From contig CM047428.1 of the NCBI GenBank assembly GCA_026168455.1, positions 20,922,759 to 20,986,758 on the forward strand: a DNA stretch of 64,000 nucleotides. Direction: 5' to 3'. Source of the DNA: Theocolax elegans. Lineage: Eukaryota; Arthropoda; Insecta; Hymenoptera; Cerocephalidae. Below the pieces are notes generated by a model. It searched no databases and had not been told where the DNA came from. It worked only from the letters and a program-made list of their open reading frames with translations. The translations under genes and the position numbers were made by a program. Positions 19,570 to 31,256 of the stretch are shown here, piece after piece; positions within the stretch are counted from its first letter, which is position 1; each line of letters starts with the position of its first letter.

Positions 19570-20152
19570 TTAGAGAGTTATCCACGCTTTAATTTTTCTT
19601 TTTAAAGTCATTTTATTAATTGACAAAGTTTTGAGATCATGAGTTAAATTATTAAATAATCTAATTGCTACTATGTAACTGTTTTTATTACTTATTGTTT
19701 TGTTAAGTTTTGGTATTATTATACTTTTGTTCCTAATTTTACTATTTGATTTTGTGTACATATCATTATGATTTTTATACTAATAACATATTGATTGTAA
19801 TGAGAAAATTTGTTTCAAATTCAGAGGATAGTTATACGTTATATATCTGTTTTTACTGATTATTTTTAATAATTTATTCTGTACATTTTGTTGTAATATT
19901 AAACTGTTTTTATACACTCCTCTCCATTATTCCATAATTAATTATGCTGTGAAAAATTCATTATATATTAGCATTAATGTTTTTGTTTGCATAATTTTTG
20001 ATAATTTATAAAAAATAAAAATTAAGTATTTGGTTTTACTTATATAATTTATATGTTGGTCCCATTTAATATTATAATCAAAAAGTATTCCTAGATATCT
20101 ACAACTTTCGACTCTTTTAATATTTTTTTCTTTAATTTTTATGTCTAATTTA
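19570..20152 (-). pseudogene. LINE c C-terminal region
   Basis: Two frames: VESCRYLGILFDYNIKWDQH (post-palm motif LGIxFDxxxxWxxH) at 20211-19942 and the tail VAIRLFNNLTHDLKTLSINK at 19761-19570 (the F-N-x-L motif common at LINE ORF2 ends). Frame breaks lie between them. The upstream edge is the target duplication of the 845-bp MITE. Confidence 0.7.
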
Positions 20153-20160
20153 GTTGAAAC
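20153..20160. repeat. 8-bp target duplication, left (hAT-like MITE)
   Basis: GTTGAAAC, repeated at 21006-21013. Confidence 0.85.
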
Positions 20161-21005
20161 TAGAGCTTGCGATTTTATACGTGTATTTGGATACACGTGT
20201 ACCCGAGTCACGGATATTCGTACTACACGTCATTTAAGACACGGGTATGCAGATACGTGAATATCAAAAATACGTGTACACGGGTATTTAAAAACCGTTG
20301 TATTTATTTATTTCTTATATCACTAAATTAATAAAAAATTATTACAATGTTTTTTGTGACCTTAGCCTGCGAAATACTAGATTGAGAGTGAGAATGAAAA
20401 AGAGAGTAACAGACAGCCAGAGAGAAAGACAATGTGAGAGAGAGAAAGACGAGAAAGAGACAGATAGTGAGACGAAAGAGAGATAGAGGGAGTGAGAGAG
20501 AGAGAGAGAAATAGGGAGAAAGGGAGAGTTATTGATACAGTCAATATGTTGGTATTTTTGTACCAAAATAGAAATGTATTAAAATCATTATGTTAGAAAC
20601 TATAGAATTGCTTACTTTTTATATTTGATTTATATGTAATAGAAACTCATTAAATTTTTGTTATACTTTTTTTGTAATAAACCTCGACCCTCTCCTCCTT
20701 TCTCCGTCTCTCCCTCCCCTCTCCCCTCACTCCACCTCTCTCTCTCTCTCTCTCTCTCATCCTCATTTTCATTCTTATTTTATAGTAAATTCATTTCATG
20801 ACCTAGGTGGAGAAGGTAGCATTTCACGGCCTGATGACAAAAATATTATATTTTCTTGAAGTATGTAAAAAAATGCGAATTAATTCACGTGTAGTCCGTG
20901 TACCCGTGTAATTCACGCAAATACACCGTACACGGGTTTGTGCACGTCATTGTGTAATACACGCGTGGTACGTGTACTCGTGTTCACGTGAAATCGAGAG
21001 CTCTA
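20161..21005. mobile_element. 845-bp non-autonomous hAT-like element
   Basis: Ends TAGAGCTTGCGATTT and the complement of TAGAGCTCTCGATTT, with 8-bp duplications GTTGAAAC. Many subterminal copies of ACGTGTA/TACACGTG motifs crowd both ends (20180-20290 and 20885-20990), a transposase-binding layout typical for hAT. The interior is AT-rich with GA and CT microsatellites (about 20380-20530 and 20690-20760). It encodes no protein. Its ends differ from the intact hAT at 15119. Confidence 0.82.
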
Positions 21006-21013
21006 GTTGAAAC

Positions 21014-21971
21014 ATTATCACAGTAATTTCCGAAAGTTATATATACCGCCTTAACCACATTCAATGATAGTTTATTTAATTCAAGCCAAATGGCGACTCT
21101 TTTCTTGTGCTTCAATCCACGAAGTTCCTTTTGCTATTATAGCCATATCATCAGCAAATGATAACATATTATCATTCGATCCATTAGTCTTAATGTCATT
21201 TATATATAGTAAAAATAAAAGTGGACGTAATATGTTTCCTTGCGGGACTCCTGTTTTTATTTCTATGTAATCACTGTATATATTATTTATTCTAACTCTT
21301 TGTTTTCTCATAAAATAGTAGTTTTTAATTAACTCATATGCATTACCTCTAATTCCATAACAGTATCATTTTTCTAGTAAAATTTTATGATTAACAGTAT
21401 CAAAGGCATTCGCCAAGTCTAAATATGATATAATAATTGACTTACTTTTGCCTAGACTGTCACATATAGAACTGTTAATAAAATTTAATGCATCTGTAGT
21501 TCCTTTATTTTTCATAAAGCCGTATTGTTGTTCAGCAATTATTTTATTTTTATTTATGAAATTATTTAATCTACTGTAAATTATTTTTTCAAAGATTTTT
21601 GCTATATTAGATATTAGTGAGATTGGCCTATAGTTAATAGCCCTTTGTCTATCAATTGCTTTAAAAATAGGAACCACTTCTGCTTTTTTAAGTGCCTCGG
21701 GCCACACTGAGTGTTTAATGCATAAATTAAAAGTATGAGCTAAAGATTCTTTAATAAAATTTATAATTGTTTTTAATACTTTAGTATTGATTTTGTCTAC
21801 ATCACCCATTTTTTCTTTCATATACAATACTATATTTTTAATTCCTTTACTCGATGTTGGGTTAATAAAGATTGTTCTCATATTGTATTTAACTAGTTTA
21901 GTTTTTCTATTATTTGGCTCGATAATTTTTTCACTTGGTTTTTCTCTTATCTCACAAAAGTATGTGTTCAT
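21014..21971 (-). pseudogene. LINE c reverse transcriptase
   Basis: Frame 21971-21366: AEVVPIFKAIDRQRAINYRP, ISLISNIAKIFEKIIYSRL, QYGFMKNKGTTDALNFI and SYLDLANAFDTVNHKILL (palm Asp). After a frame break, 21311-21081 gives IKTGVPQGNILRPLLFLLYI and MLSFADDMAIIAKG (catalytic FADD). These motifs are all in non-LTR order. Confidence 0.85.
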
Positions 21972-22399
21972 ATTATGTGCTATTTTTTCAGGATCAGAGA
22001 TCCTATTATTGAATTCATCATAAATATAATTTATTTTATAGTATTTTCTTTTGTATGTGTTTTACCTAATTTGGTATTTATAATTTTCCATAAATTTCTT
22101 GGGTTATTACAATTTTTTTCAATTAAGTTCTTTTCAAATTTAATTTTAGCATCTATAATTACTTTATTTAATATTTTTCATATGACTTATATTTAGTTTT
22201 TAATACTGTATTATTTTTATCTAACTTTCATGTGTTATATACATGTTCTTTTCTTTTGCATGATATCATGATTCTTTTAGTTATCCAAGATTTCCTTGGT
22301 TTTGTTTTTGAATGATTTGTGTTATAACAATTGTTTATATTTAATCTTACAATGCATGTTTTTATATTATTTATTATTAAGTCTATATTCATATTAGGA

Positions 22400-23208
22400 T
22401 CTTGCATAACCAATGCTCTCCAATTTCTCTTACTTACCTCTTTTTGTAATTTCTTATAACTGATATAGTTAATTTTGGTATTTTCACTTTCTTGTAATTT
22501 ACTTTTTTCTATGCTTACAAATAGAGGATAGTGATCAGTAAACGGATTAGTTATTTTAAATGATCTATAGTGTATATAACCTGTTTTAATAAAAATATTG
22601 TCGATGCAAGTTCCTTTACAATTATCTATATAGCTGGTCTTGTAACATCCTGAAAACAGGGTATGTATACCTTTAAAGAAAGTTATTTAAAAATTTAATA
22701 ATATTTAATTCTAATAGATCAATATTAAAATCTTCTATTACTAAATGATTTTTCAAATTTTATTATTTTTTAAAAACATATTCAAGTTCATTTCAAATTC
22801 AGTTTTTGATAGATCATGTTACCTATATAAAGCTGATATTTCAATCTTACAATCTTTATCTATCATTATACTGGAGTGTAATATGTTTAATCTACCAATT
22901 TCGATGACATTAAGATTTTCACTTAAATTTTGATTTATAAATATAACAACACCATCTGATCTATTTATCTTACTATTATTATAATAACTCTTATAACCTG
23001 ACAATTGATAGTATTTAAAGCATTCTAGATTCCAAGTTTCTGTACAAATTATAATAAACGGTTTGTTTTTTAAATTTTCGACAAATATTTCTAGTTTAGA
23101 AAAATTTGCATTTAGACTTCTTATATTATCATATAAAATAAGTTTATCCATAACATTTATATTTGTATTAAAATGTATTATATCTTGATAATTAATATCA
23201 TTCGCCAT
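22400..23208 (-). pseudogene. LINE c endonuclease domain, decayed
   Basis: It starts LILYDNIRSLNANFSKLEIF, with IICTETWNLECF (ETW catalytic motif) and DGVVIFINQNLS at 23208-22819. Further pieces toward 22400 are broken by stops. An apurinic-endonuclease-like nicking domain in this family. Confidence 0.7.
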
Positions 23209-23256
23209 ATCTATTTTTGTTCTTCATTGGTGAATTATATGGATAGTTCGTCTTCT

Positions 23257-23498
23257 TTATCTTCTGTTGTAGTAAATACTTGTATGTTTGACATTCTTTT
23301 TTGTTATTTGCATGGTGATTAGTTGTGTTGTTTCCATTTCTGTTGTTATTATGATCACTGCAATTTTTACATTTAGTTTCTTCTTTCTTTTATAATTTTT
23401 ATAGCTGTGATTTCCTGCACAATATATACATTTCGTTTCATTATTACATTTTTTCTCACTATGGCGATATTTACAATAATTCATACTAATATTTAAAT
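23257..23498 (-). pseudogene. LINE c ORF1 zinc-knuckle region
   Basis: MNYCKYRHSEKKCNNETKCI followed by YCAGNHSYKN: a CX2-4HX4C style knuckle, here Y-C-K-Y-R-H-S-E-K-K-C then C-I-Y-C-A-G-N-H. It completes the ORF1 read at 29645-30608 once LINE d is removed. Confidence 0.7.
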
Positions 23499-23516
23499 TA
23501 AAATCGGCATGTATTT
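23499..23516. repeat. 18-bp target duplication of LINE d, left copy
   Basis: TAAAATCGGCATGTATTT, matching 29627-29644 with one mismatch (G/T). Confidence 0.85.
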
Positions 23517-23849
23517 ATTTTTTGTTTTATTTTTGTTAGTTTAGTTTATTCCATGTATATATAACATACAGTTCTTTTTACATTTTAATCCCGACATTTA
23601 TCGCATTCTTACATCTAAGTTATTACAAACATTAATAAATATATTTTACATTCTAGTCTTCTTTTCCTTTGGTATTTAACATTATGTCTTTATATATCTA
23701 TATCCACTATAATTTATGCCAGTTTTTTTCAAATTTTTCAAATTATCTGCTATAATTACAGATTCCTTCTATCAGATTAGTCGTAAATATTTCTTTTACC
23801 TTTTTTTTGTACCTTCCTACCTGATTCATTAGCCCTCTACTCTCTACCT

Positions 23850-25004
23850 CCTCCAGCCATTCATTTTTAATATTTCTTTTGGCTTCTCTGCACTTCCTTA
23901 TATGCTCTAGTGTTTCCGCCTCCCTTTTGCATAACCTGCATCTGCTGTCTTTATATCCCTTATTTCCTGCTTTTCCTATATTTCCACAGCGTAGTCTCGC
24001 CTATTATTCTTTATTCCTACCCTCCAAATTTTCATCATCCCAATATTTTTCCCTGCCTATTTCAGTTTTCCAATTTTTATATTCTTCCCAATATTTAGAA
24101 TTGTCTATCCTATTCCAATTAGCTTGCAGCTTTTGTTCTACCTTAGTTTCTATTGCTTTTTCTCCTTTTTTCCTTATTTCTACTCTATCCTTCTCTTCTA
24201 CTTTTTTCTACTTTCCTTCCCCATTCTGTTGGATAACTATTTAGGACCCCTCTTATTTCCTTTTTAAGGCATATTTTTGGCAGCCTTTCATCCCCCATTC
24301 CATTTATTGTTGTTAAGTATTTAAAGGCCCTTTTCCAATTACCTATTTCTAAGCTGTGTCTCCCCGCTTCCATTTTCGAAAAATAAACCGGCGTATTCAA
24401 GTTTAAACCCATTGCCATTTTTACGTATCTATTATGAATTGATTCTATTTCCTCCCATCTCTCCCACCCCCAGATTTCTACCCCATAGCTACATCCCGCC
24501 TTTATTATTGTATCTAGTAGGTACAACCTATCCTTCAATTTATGTATCCTCCCTCTTTTCCATATTCCCCATATCGTATTGATTGCCCTTTTTACTTTAA
24601 TTGCCATTCTTTTCACATGTGTCGCGTCCTTATTCTTTGTCGTGAACCAATAGTCTAAGTATTTGTATTCTTTGACTACCTCAATTTTCTCTCCTAGGAA
24701 TTTCCAGATCTCATTTTTGTTCCTTCTGCCTCCTTTATTGAAAATCACTATTTTCGGTTTTTTTAGTGTTTAATTCTTGTTTATTCTTTTTATTAAATTT
24801 TTCCAAGCTTCTAATCATGCTACTTAATCCCTCCTTATTATCAGCTAGAGCCACCACATCGTCCGCGAATTTAAGACAATAAAATTTCTCTTTTCCTATT
24901 ACTGTTCCTCCTTCATTTTTCCTTACCCATTCCTCCTCTAGGTCTTCTATATAAATATTAAATATTAATGGAATAAGTGGGCAACCTTGCTTCATCCCTC
25001 TTAT
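23850..25004 (-). pseudogene. LINE d reverse transcriptase, distal part and C-terminal zinc finger
   Basis: KQGCPLIPLIFNIYIEDLEE and LKFADDVVALADNKEGL (catalytic FADD) at 24995-24735, then EVVKEYKYLDYWFTTKN and AGCSYGVEIWGWERWEEIES at 24748-24185. Finally CRLCKREAETLEHIRKC near 23960-23890, a CX2C-H-C finger seen at the end of R1/I-type ORF2 proteins. Stops and frame changes separate the pieces. Confidence 0.8.
24990..25004. repeat. Target duplication of the SINE, left copy
   Basis: CTTCATCCCTCTTAT, repeated exactly at 25455-25469. Confidence 0.85.
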
Positions 25005-25454
25005 TTTTTTTTTTTTTTTTTTTTTTTGTTATTTAACGTCGCTCTATTTATGCTGCCAGTGCTAATCAGCGACGGAGGTGAACGGTGTGTCTGTAAACAA
25101 AGCACATGTAGTTGAAACAGTGGTGCTTGTGTCCATCGGAAGATATCATCGGTCACTGTAATTAGTCTAATAATTACAGTTTCCTGTCCTCCCGATGGAA
25201 CCACCGCGATCCTCTTTACATCTTCGCGTCCCTAACGTTCCCTATAGTTCAGATGCCCGTGCCTCTCATGCACTGACAAGTGCACAAAACGCACGCGCAC
25301 CTGAACTGGCGTCACATTATAGTGACACGCCGAGCCACTGAGTCGCGGTGTTCGAAAAATGCACATGAAAAAATTTTCAGAGGTACACGTCTGGGATCGA
25401 ACCCACGACCCTCGGTGTGAGAGTCGGGAGCTCTACCCATGAGCCACCGCGGCT
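25005..25454 (-). mobile_element. tRNA-derived SINE, full length (about 450 bp)
   Basis: On the minus strand the head reads GTGGCTCATGGGTAGAGC (A box) and GTGGGTTCGATCCCA (B box), a tRNA-like promoter. The body follows, ending GCGACGTTAAATAACAA and a poly(A) of about 25. It has exact 15-bp duplications. The insertion splits the LINE d reading IRGMK/QGCPL cleanly. RNA polymerase III is the expected transcriber. A 5'-truncated relative lies at 50368-50425. Confidence 0.88.
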
Positions 25455-25469
25455 CTTCATCCCTCTTAT

Positions 25470-26250
25470 AGTTTTAAACCATTCCGATATCCCTTCCCCT
25501 GTTATTATCTCGTTTTCTGTTTTAGAATATATATTTTCTATCACCTTTAAATATCTTCCTTTTATCCCTATTTTTACCAACTTTTCTATCATAATTTTTT
25601 GTCAATAGAGACGAAGGCCATTTTAAAATCCACAAAACACGCATATACCTTCCCTCCTTTATCTTTCAATTTATTATTTATAATGCTTTTCAGTGTGAAA
25701 ATGTGGTCCCTAGTACTCCTGCCCTTTCTAAATCCCGCCTGACTTTCTTTTAACTTTTTCCTTCCTTCCAGCCAATTCCTCAATCTGTTTGTTAGTGTAT
25801 TCGTTAGTAACTTGTACCCTACGTTTAATAATGAAACCCCCTTGTAGTTTGTTACTAAATTTTCATCCTGCGCTTTGTGAATTGGGAATATTCTGGCCAC
25901 TTCCTACTCCTTAATTAGTTGGCCCATCTCTAGAATTTCGTTTAAAATTGTAACTAGGTCTCCCATCCATTTGCTGGGAAGCCATTTGATAAATTCAATT
26001 ACTATTCCATCCTCCCCTGCTGCTTTATTATTTTTCATCATCCTTAGTGCACTTTTAGCTTCTAGGAAGGTTATTTCCTGGTCTAGATCCTTCTCTGTCT
26101 CCTTAACCTCTTTCCTTTCTATTCCTCTAGTTTCCTCATTCTCCTTATCCCCCCCCCCCGTTTTCCATTATTTCCTCTCCTCCTAGTAGTTTTTTAAATG
26201 TTTTACCCATTCCTCTTTTTCTATATTTTCCCCTTTTCTATTTTTTTAGG
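25470..26250 (-). pseudogene. LINE d reverse transcriptase, proximal part
   Basis: ARIFPIHKAQDENLVTNYKG, LLNVGYKLLTNTL, ESQAGFRKGRSTRDHIFTL and YACFVDFKMAFVSIDKKL (palm Asp) at 25900-25589. Then KLVKIGIKGRYLKVIENIYS, WFKTIRGMK ending at the SINE target site. Upstream to about 26250 the sense is patchy. Confidence 0.8.
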
Positions 26251-26788
26251 TCTAAATTGATTCACTGCTTCCCAGAACTCTGCCATGTTCTTGCTATTTT
26301 TTATCTTTTCGCATTTTATTTCTCTTCTTTCCCTAATTTCCTTTAGTTTTTTCTTTTCCTCTTTAAGGCCCTGTTTATCTTTTTCCCCCCTTGTTTTCAC
26401 CCTTTTTTTAAGGGCTGAGAATGTTAACTTTTTCTGTTCCTTTATCCGTTTATCTTATATTAGTCCCCCTTTACCTATTTTTCTAGTAAGTCATAATTCC
26501 CTGCTAACCTCCCATATTGTTTTCTTTAGAAGGTCCCATTTTTCCTGGCTACTTAGTCTCTCAGTTTCAATAGTTTTTCCCCGCTGTACCATCTTATCCA
26601 TATAATCTTGTGCTTTATTTTTGTTCCATGTCAGTTTTATTTCTCCCTCTTTTCCCATTATTGTACCTCGATTGTTTCCTTTGGTTTTATGTACATGATT
26701 TCCATACTTTTTATCTCCTTTTAGACTTATTGCAATAGGTAGGTGATCTGATTCTATCCTAGGTATTATTTCCCCTGTCTCTACTAAG

Positions 26789-27455
26789 CTACCCTGTTCG
26801 TTTAAGTTCTAACACTAAATCAATTACTGATTCCCCATTATCACCTACAAATGTCTGTCCCCCTTCCCAAGCTCTATTTTTTATTTTACAGCCCCATTCT
26901 TCGCAGAAATCTAATAGTTTTTTCCCTTCAGTGTTTGTTACTTTATCTCGTGAGTTTCTGGTCTCCTCACTCTCCACCTCTTTATTTATTTGCCATCTAC
27001 CTATTCTGGCATTGAAATCTCCAACTATAAGGGTTTGCTTTCCCCTCTCCGAGTATTTTGTTACCTTGTTTTTAATTGCTTTAACTACTTTTTCAATTTT
27101 CTCATTATTATATACTACTATTAAATTTAAGAATCTATTTTCTCTCGCTTTTCTTTCTGTTCCTTCAATTATTTCTCCAAATTCCCATTCCTTGCATTTT
27201 TTTGATTTTATGTTCTTTTTAATTCCTACTAGCACCCCCCCCCCTTCGCCCTCCCCTTTTTATTATTCTTCTCCGCTGCTTTCGAGACCCATTTGAAGTT
27301 TTTATTTAATTTCCCTATCCAGTTTGATTCCTTACTTTTTTTCTACTTATGTCTCTTGTACTGCTACAATTCTCTATAAACTCTTCCACTCCTAATATAT
27401 TTTTTATTCCTGGTATGTTCCAAGAAACTATTCTTAACTTTTCGCTATTCTGCAC
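26789..27455 (-). pseudogene. LINE d endonuclease
   Basis: It begins KLRIVSWNIPGIKNIL near 27440 (the N-terminal N of the domain), with TLIVGDFNARIGRWQ (GDFNA motif) and GNGESVIDLV-like GDNGESVIDLVLELK before a break at 26789. Frame changes lie between 27235 and 27440. Confidence 0.75.
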
Positions 27456-27459
27456 TTCT

Positions 27460-28462
27460 TTATTGTTTACGAAAATTCCCTACTCTTTGATTATAATATT
27501 TCGCTCTTTCTTTTTCTTTTACTAATCTGCCCTCTTTTTCACTCCAGCTGTACCAAGTGCCCGAGATTCTAATTTTATTATAACCTAATCTAATTTCCAA
27601 TCCCCTTTTCATCTCTTCCTTTTCTATTTCCCTTAGCCATTCCCTAATTTCTTTTTCTCTTTCCGTCAGGTCATCATTCAACCAAATTTCCACTCCATCC
27701 AATCGCTTTTTATTTTTCATTATTTCCATTTTATTTTCAAACGAATCTAGTTCGAATAGTAATCCGCCTCCTATCGCTCTCATTTTTCTTATGTAAATAT
27801 TGAGTCCTAGTTTACTTTTTATTATATCTTTTATTTCCTCTTTTAATCAACTCCCTGATGTCCTAATTCCTCTTATGAAAATATTTTTTTTCCTTTTCTT
27901 CCTTTCGAAAGCCTCAAATTGTTGTTCCTGTTCGGTTAATTTTTTCTAGTATGTGCTTGAAATATTCCCTATTTGTACTGAATTCATTTCCCTCCCCTTC
28001 ATTTTCTGTATCTGCCCTTATTCTTTCTATATTTTTCCTTTTTGCTCACAGCGCCTTTACTCGCGCCGTCTTCTTCTTTCTTGTCTTCTACCTCATTCGC
28101 GGTTTCTTTATTGTTTTGTCCTTCTCTTTCCTGGTGTGTTGTACTCTCTACCATTTTAGTCTCTTTCTCGTCGGTATTGTCTTTCTCTTCCTTATCCTTC
28201 TGCTCTTTTTCTATGTCGGTAAAGTCGGTCTGTTTCCTTGCCGACCGATCTCCGTCTTTTTTCGTCGGTAAGTGTTTAATTAATGCACTTTTTTTTTAAT
28301 ATTCTCTCCTCTCCTACCTTCTGTTTCTCAAGAAACAATTTCATCCTTTTTGCCTCCGCCGATTCTTCTGTTGTCTTTTTCGGCCTCCCTTTGCCTTTTT
28401 TATTTCTTCCGATTTAGCCTTTGTCACATGTTCTTCCTCGTCGTTGCCGTTGTCCGCCATTT
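27460..28462 (-). pseudogene. LINE d ORF1, frameshifted
   Basis: The first ATG of the minus reading is at 28462 (MADNGNDEEEHVTKAKSEEI), giving a highly charged Lys/Glu-rich N-terminus that breaks frame several times. The C-terminal part at 27783-27460 reads GGGLLFELDSFENKMEIM and VEIWLNDDLTEREKEIREWL, a motif typical of LINE ORF1 RNA-binding domains. The 3' limit abuts the endonuclease start. Confidence 0.65.
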
Positions 28463-28876
28463 TTTGCAACCTCTTCCTTACTACCTTTGCCTTCACTCTC
28501 TATTTCTCTTTATTCCTCCTATTATTTCTTTAGATAACGTATATGACACGGTACTCTTAAAAGACCTAATCCCGATTCCGCGCATAAAAATTCTCTAATC
28601 AAATTATTAAGTCGTAATACAATCTCCGAGGGAGTTCCGCGAACTAACCCTAGTATCTGGGATCGATGAAGGGTGGGACGGAAATAATTGATTAAACACA
28701 AACACAATTTTTAATGAAAAACCACAAATAATTGCTTTATTCACTACACGTATATATATTACAGGAATATAATGTTGAACATACGATTCGGTCGAATTCA
28801 TTCACTCTCTGCGCTTCTCTCTCTCACTCGCGGTCGGCACTCTGTCACAAATTATTTTCACTCGTGGCGCGCTCAA

Positions 28877-28942
<66 letters not shown>

Positions 28943-29626
28943 GCATACATTCTCCCGACACAATACAGGTGGGTCCAAAATTCCCGACGCGACCGAGCAC
29001 ACTAATGTTATTATAGATAGGTTATACCTCTCCAGGAGTCGAAGGGGTATTCGACCTTCCGTCGCTACCCTCTTGTCCGCCTTGGCTGGTTAAAGCGAGT
29101 CCAATCTTCCCCTGTCCTCTCGGCTCGTTCAGATTGAATTCAGTCCTCAGTAGCTCGTCTCTCTTGTCCTCCTCCATTACGTCGACGACAATTTATAAAG
29201 CTGCAACAAAAGAATTTCACGGACGATCGCGTTCGCAGCTCGGGAAGCACTACTCGTCATTTTGCGGCGATCACCACTACTCCTCCCGGCGATCAGTCAG
29301 CGCTACCGCTGATTGGCTCTCGCGAGACCTCGTGATCCGGAGAGGAGGAATAAGTACACGAATTTCCCCGCTCTCCTGTCTCTACAGCGGTTTCAACCGA
29401 CAATTTTTCCCGGAATGGTGTGCCAAAAAACAAGTCCAAGAAAACCTTTGGTTTATTATTTGTTTTCTCGACACACATTCCTCACACTCACCAACTCTTA
29501 TACGACATTGATTTATCACGTATTAATTGCGCTAATACTATAAAATACACTGTATTAATTGCAGCTCTTTTTCTGCGCACTACAACACTCACCGTGCTCC
29601 CTCGTTCCGATCGCAACCAGAAGTTC
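28463..29626 (-). other. LINE d 5' untranslated region with (CT)n tract
   Basis: Relatively GC-rich (CG-containing) compared with surroundings. It includes a pure CT repeat at about 28879-28940. The region is likely to hold the internal promoter. Frames here (for example Ser/Leu repeats) come from the microsatellite. Confidence 0.6.
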
Positions 29627-29644
29627 TAAAATCGTCATGTATTT
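29627..29644. repeat. 18-bp target duplication of LINE d, right copy
   Basis: TAAAATCGTCATGTATTT, matching 23499-23516 with one mismatch. Confidence 0.85.
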
Positions 29645-30608
29645 GACATCTATTGCATCCGAAATATATTTATTTGTCTTTCATTGAGAAATCATATGCT
29701 TTAGAATTAACTTCAGTTATAACAGACCATGTATTGTTTTTCTAATTAGAGTATCTGTGCACTACTTCTACTTCTTCTTCTTGTGTCGGCATATTTCTTT
29801 CTTTTATTTCATTTTGTATTTCTTTAATATCTGAATTTTCCAAATTACTTTCAATTCTAGAAATTTTCAATCCAGGATTCCTTTTTTGTTCAATTTCTAT
29901 TTTTACATCTAATCTTCTTTCTTTTTTAAAAATGTCTTCAATTTTTTCTATATCATTAATATTTTTACATTTTACAATAATTTTATCTTTTGTTTTATAT
30001 ATTGAATTTATAGGTAATTTTGTTTTTTTTGTTATTATTTGTTTAGTTTTTTTGAAAATGTTTTCGGTTGATTCGTTATTGTTTGCTTTAATTAGTATAT
30101 TTGGAACGTTAATTTTTTCGTATGTATTATTTGCTACCTGTGCATATGTGAGAGCCGCTGCTTGCGTATACGTTTGCGTGTGGATTTTTTCTTTTAACAA
30201 TATGTTATTTTCTTTTAATTCACTATTCAGTTCTTTTAATATATTATTTTTATCTATTAACTCATCATTTAAAATTTTTTAATTTTCATTTTCTTTTATG
30301 ATATTTTCTATATTGTTTTTTTCTCTGTATTAGCTTTATCATAGTTTTCTTTTAGTTCAATGTATTTTGTTTTAAAATTTGCGTATTTAGATTTTTCGCA
30401 TTTTTTAAGGTTACGTATTTGCTTTCGTGTTCTTCGCATATAACTAGCGATTGAGTTATGTAGATTCGACCCTTTTTCTATTAAAATCACTGCGATGGTA
30501 TACACCATCACATAATAAACACACCATTGTTGTACTTTGCGTTTTTGGATGACATTTGCAATTTATTTCAGGAGGGATCGCCTCAGGTGGCAATCCCTCT
30601 TCCGCCAT
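29645..30608 (-). pseudogene. LINE c ORF1, N-terminal part
   Basis: The minus strand from the ATG at 30608 reads MAEEGLPPEAIPPEINCKCH, then MVCLLCDGVYHRSDF (a Cys/His finger like the start of the LINE e ORF1). After frame breaks it continues KQIRNLKKCEKSKYANFKTK (coiled-coil-like) and YAQVANNTYEKINVPNILIK, ending EVVHRYSN near 29742 and NTWSVITEVNSKAYDF toward 29650. The sense continues at 23498 beyond LINE d. Confidence 0.7.
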
Positions 30609-30835
30609 ATTGGAACTCCGTCCGCCATATGGGAACTCCTGGAAAAATTAATGTATTTATTAAAAAAATTGTTCCTATTTATACAAAACAAAAACTGAGA
30701 ATTTTATCAATTCAAATACATTTTAATTGTTGTAGTGAAATACCAAGTTTTTGAAATTTAAAGAATTCAATTTACATGAGAATATTATGGAAAAGTCCTT
30801 GAAAGTAAACTTTAGTCATTTCATATATATAATTA
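30609..30835. other. 5' flank of LINE c
   Basis: Contains a second GCCATATTGG/GCCATATGGG repeat near 30604-30630 that may be LINE c 5' UTR. Otherwise AT-rich. Confidence 0.35.
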
Positions 30836-31018
30836 TCGGTCTTTCCGAACTAAATGCTTTATTTTTGGAATAAAGCAGGCCCATTATACCCTTTGTCCAC
30901 TATGGTTGGTGGAATTTCCCAGAGTAACGGCCTTTTTGAAAAATTAAAACAAAAATTAAAGGCGTTTCGTCCTCGATCCCCATTTTGCATTTAGTTCGGA
31001 AAGACCGATAAATATATA
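30836..31018. mobile_element. 183-bp MITE
   Basis: Inverted ends TCGGTCTTTCCGAACTAAAT and its complement, flanked by TA on each side, as expected for a Tc1/mariner-type MITE. No coding capacity. Confidence 0.7.
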
Positions 31019-31256
31019 TATATTATCACCGAACGTTTAAATTCACTTTGTTTTAGTCATTTCATTTATAAATATGATTACTTGTATTTTATGTATTTCT
31101 GCCAATAGCTTATTATTGATTTGTTCCATAACTTGAATTATAATTGTTACAATAAAATATCTTTTCATAAATGGTGGGAGAAATTATCGTTTGTCCACAA
31201 TTTGATAATAAATGAAGACTTTATTGATTTCTACGAACAAACATTTTGTTGTAACC

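Larger units (their letters stand above)
23517..29626 (-). mobile_element. LINE d: full-length non-LTR retrotransposon, 6.1 kb
   Basis: It is bounded by 18-bp duplications inside LINE c, so both ends are known: the 5' end (minus) starts GAACTTCTGGTTGCGATCGG at 29626 and the 3' end is A-rich at 23517. The order is 5' UTR with a (CT)n tract, a charged ORF1, endonuclease, reverse transcriptase, and a C-terminal CCHC finger. It is broken by frame shifts and by a SINE at 25005-25454. The C-terminal finger and endonuclease style suggest the R1/I side of LINEs. Confidence 0.85.
19570..30608 (-). mobile_element. LINE c, split by a hAT-like MITE and by LINE d
   Basis: Minus-strand pieces in order: ORF1 (30608-29645), CCHC knuckle (23498-23257), endonuclease (23208-about 22400), reverse transcriptase (21971-21014) and C-terminus (20152-19570). 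The first junction coincides with the 18-bp duplication around LINE d. The second coincides with the 8-bp duplication around 20161-21005. All pieces share the same AT-rich, Lys/Asn/Ile-rich coding style. Numerous frame breaks make it inactive. Confidence 0.8.

Noticed and set aside
23879..24244. Plus-strand frame of 121 codons, Ser/Phe/Leu rich
   Set aside because: Shadow of the minus-strand LINE d reverse transcriptase and zinc finger.
28732..29016. Ser/Leu-repeat frame on the plus strand and Arg/Glu-repeat frame on the minus strand
   Set aside because: Both are translations of a CT/GA microsatellite in the LINE d 5' UTR.
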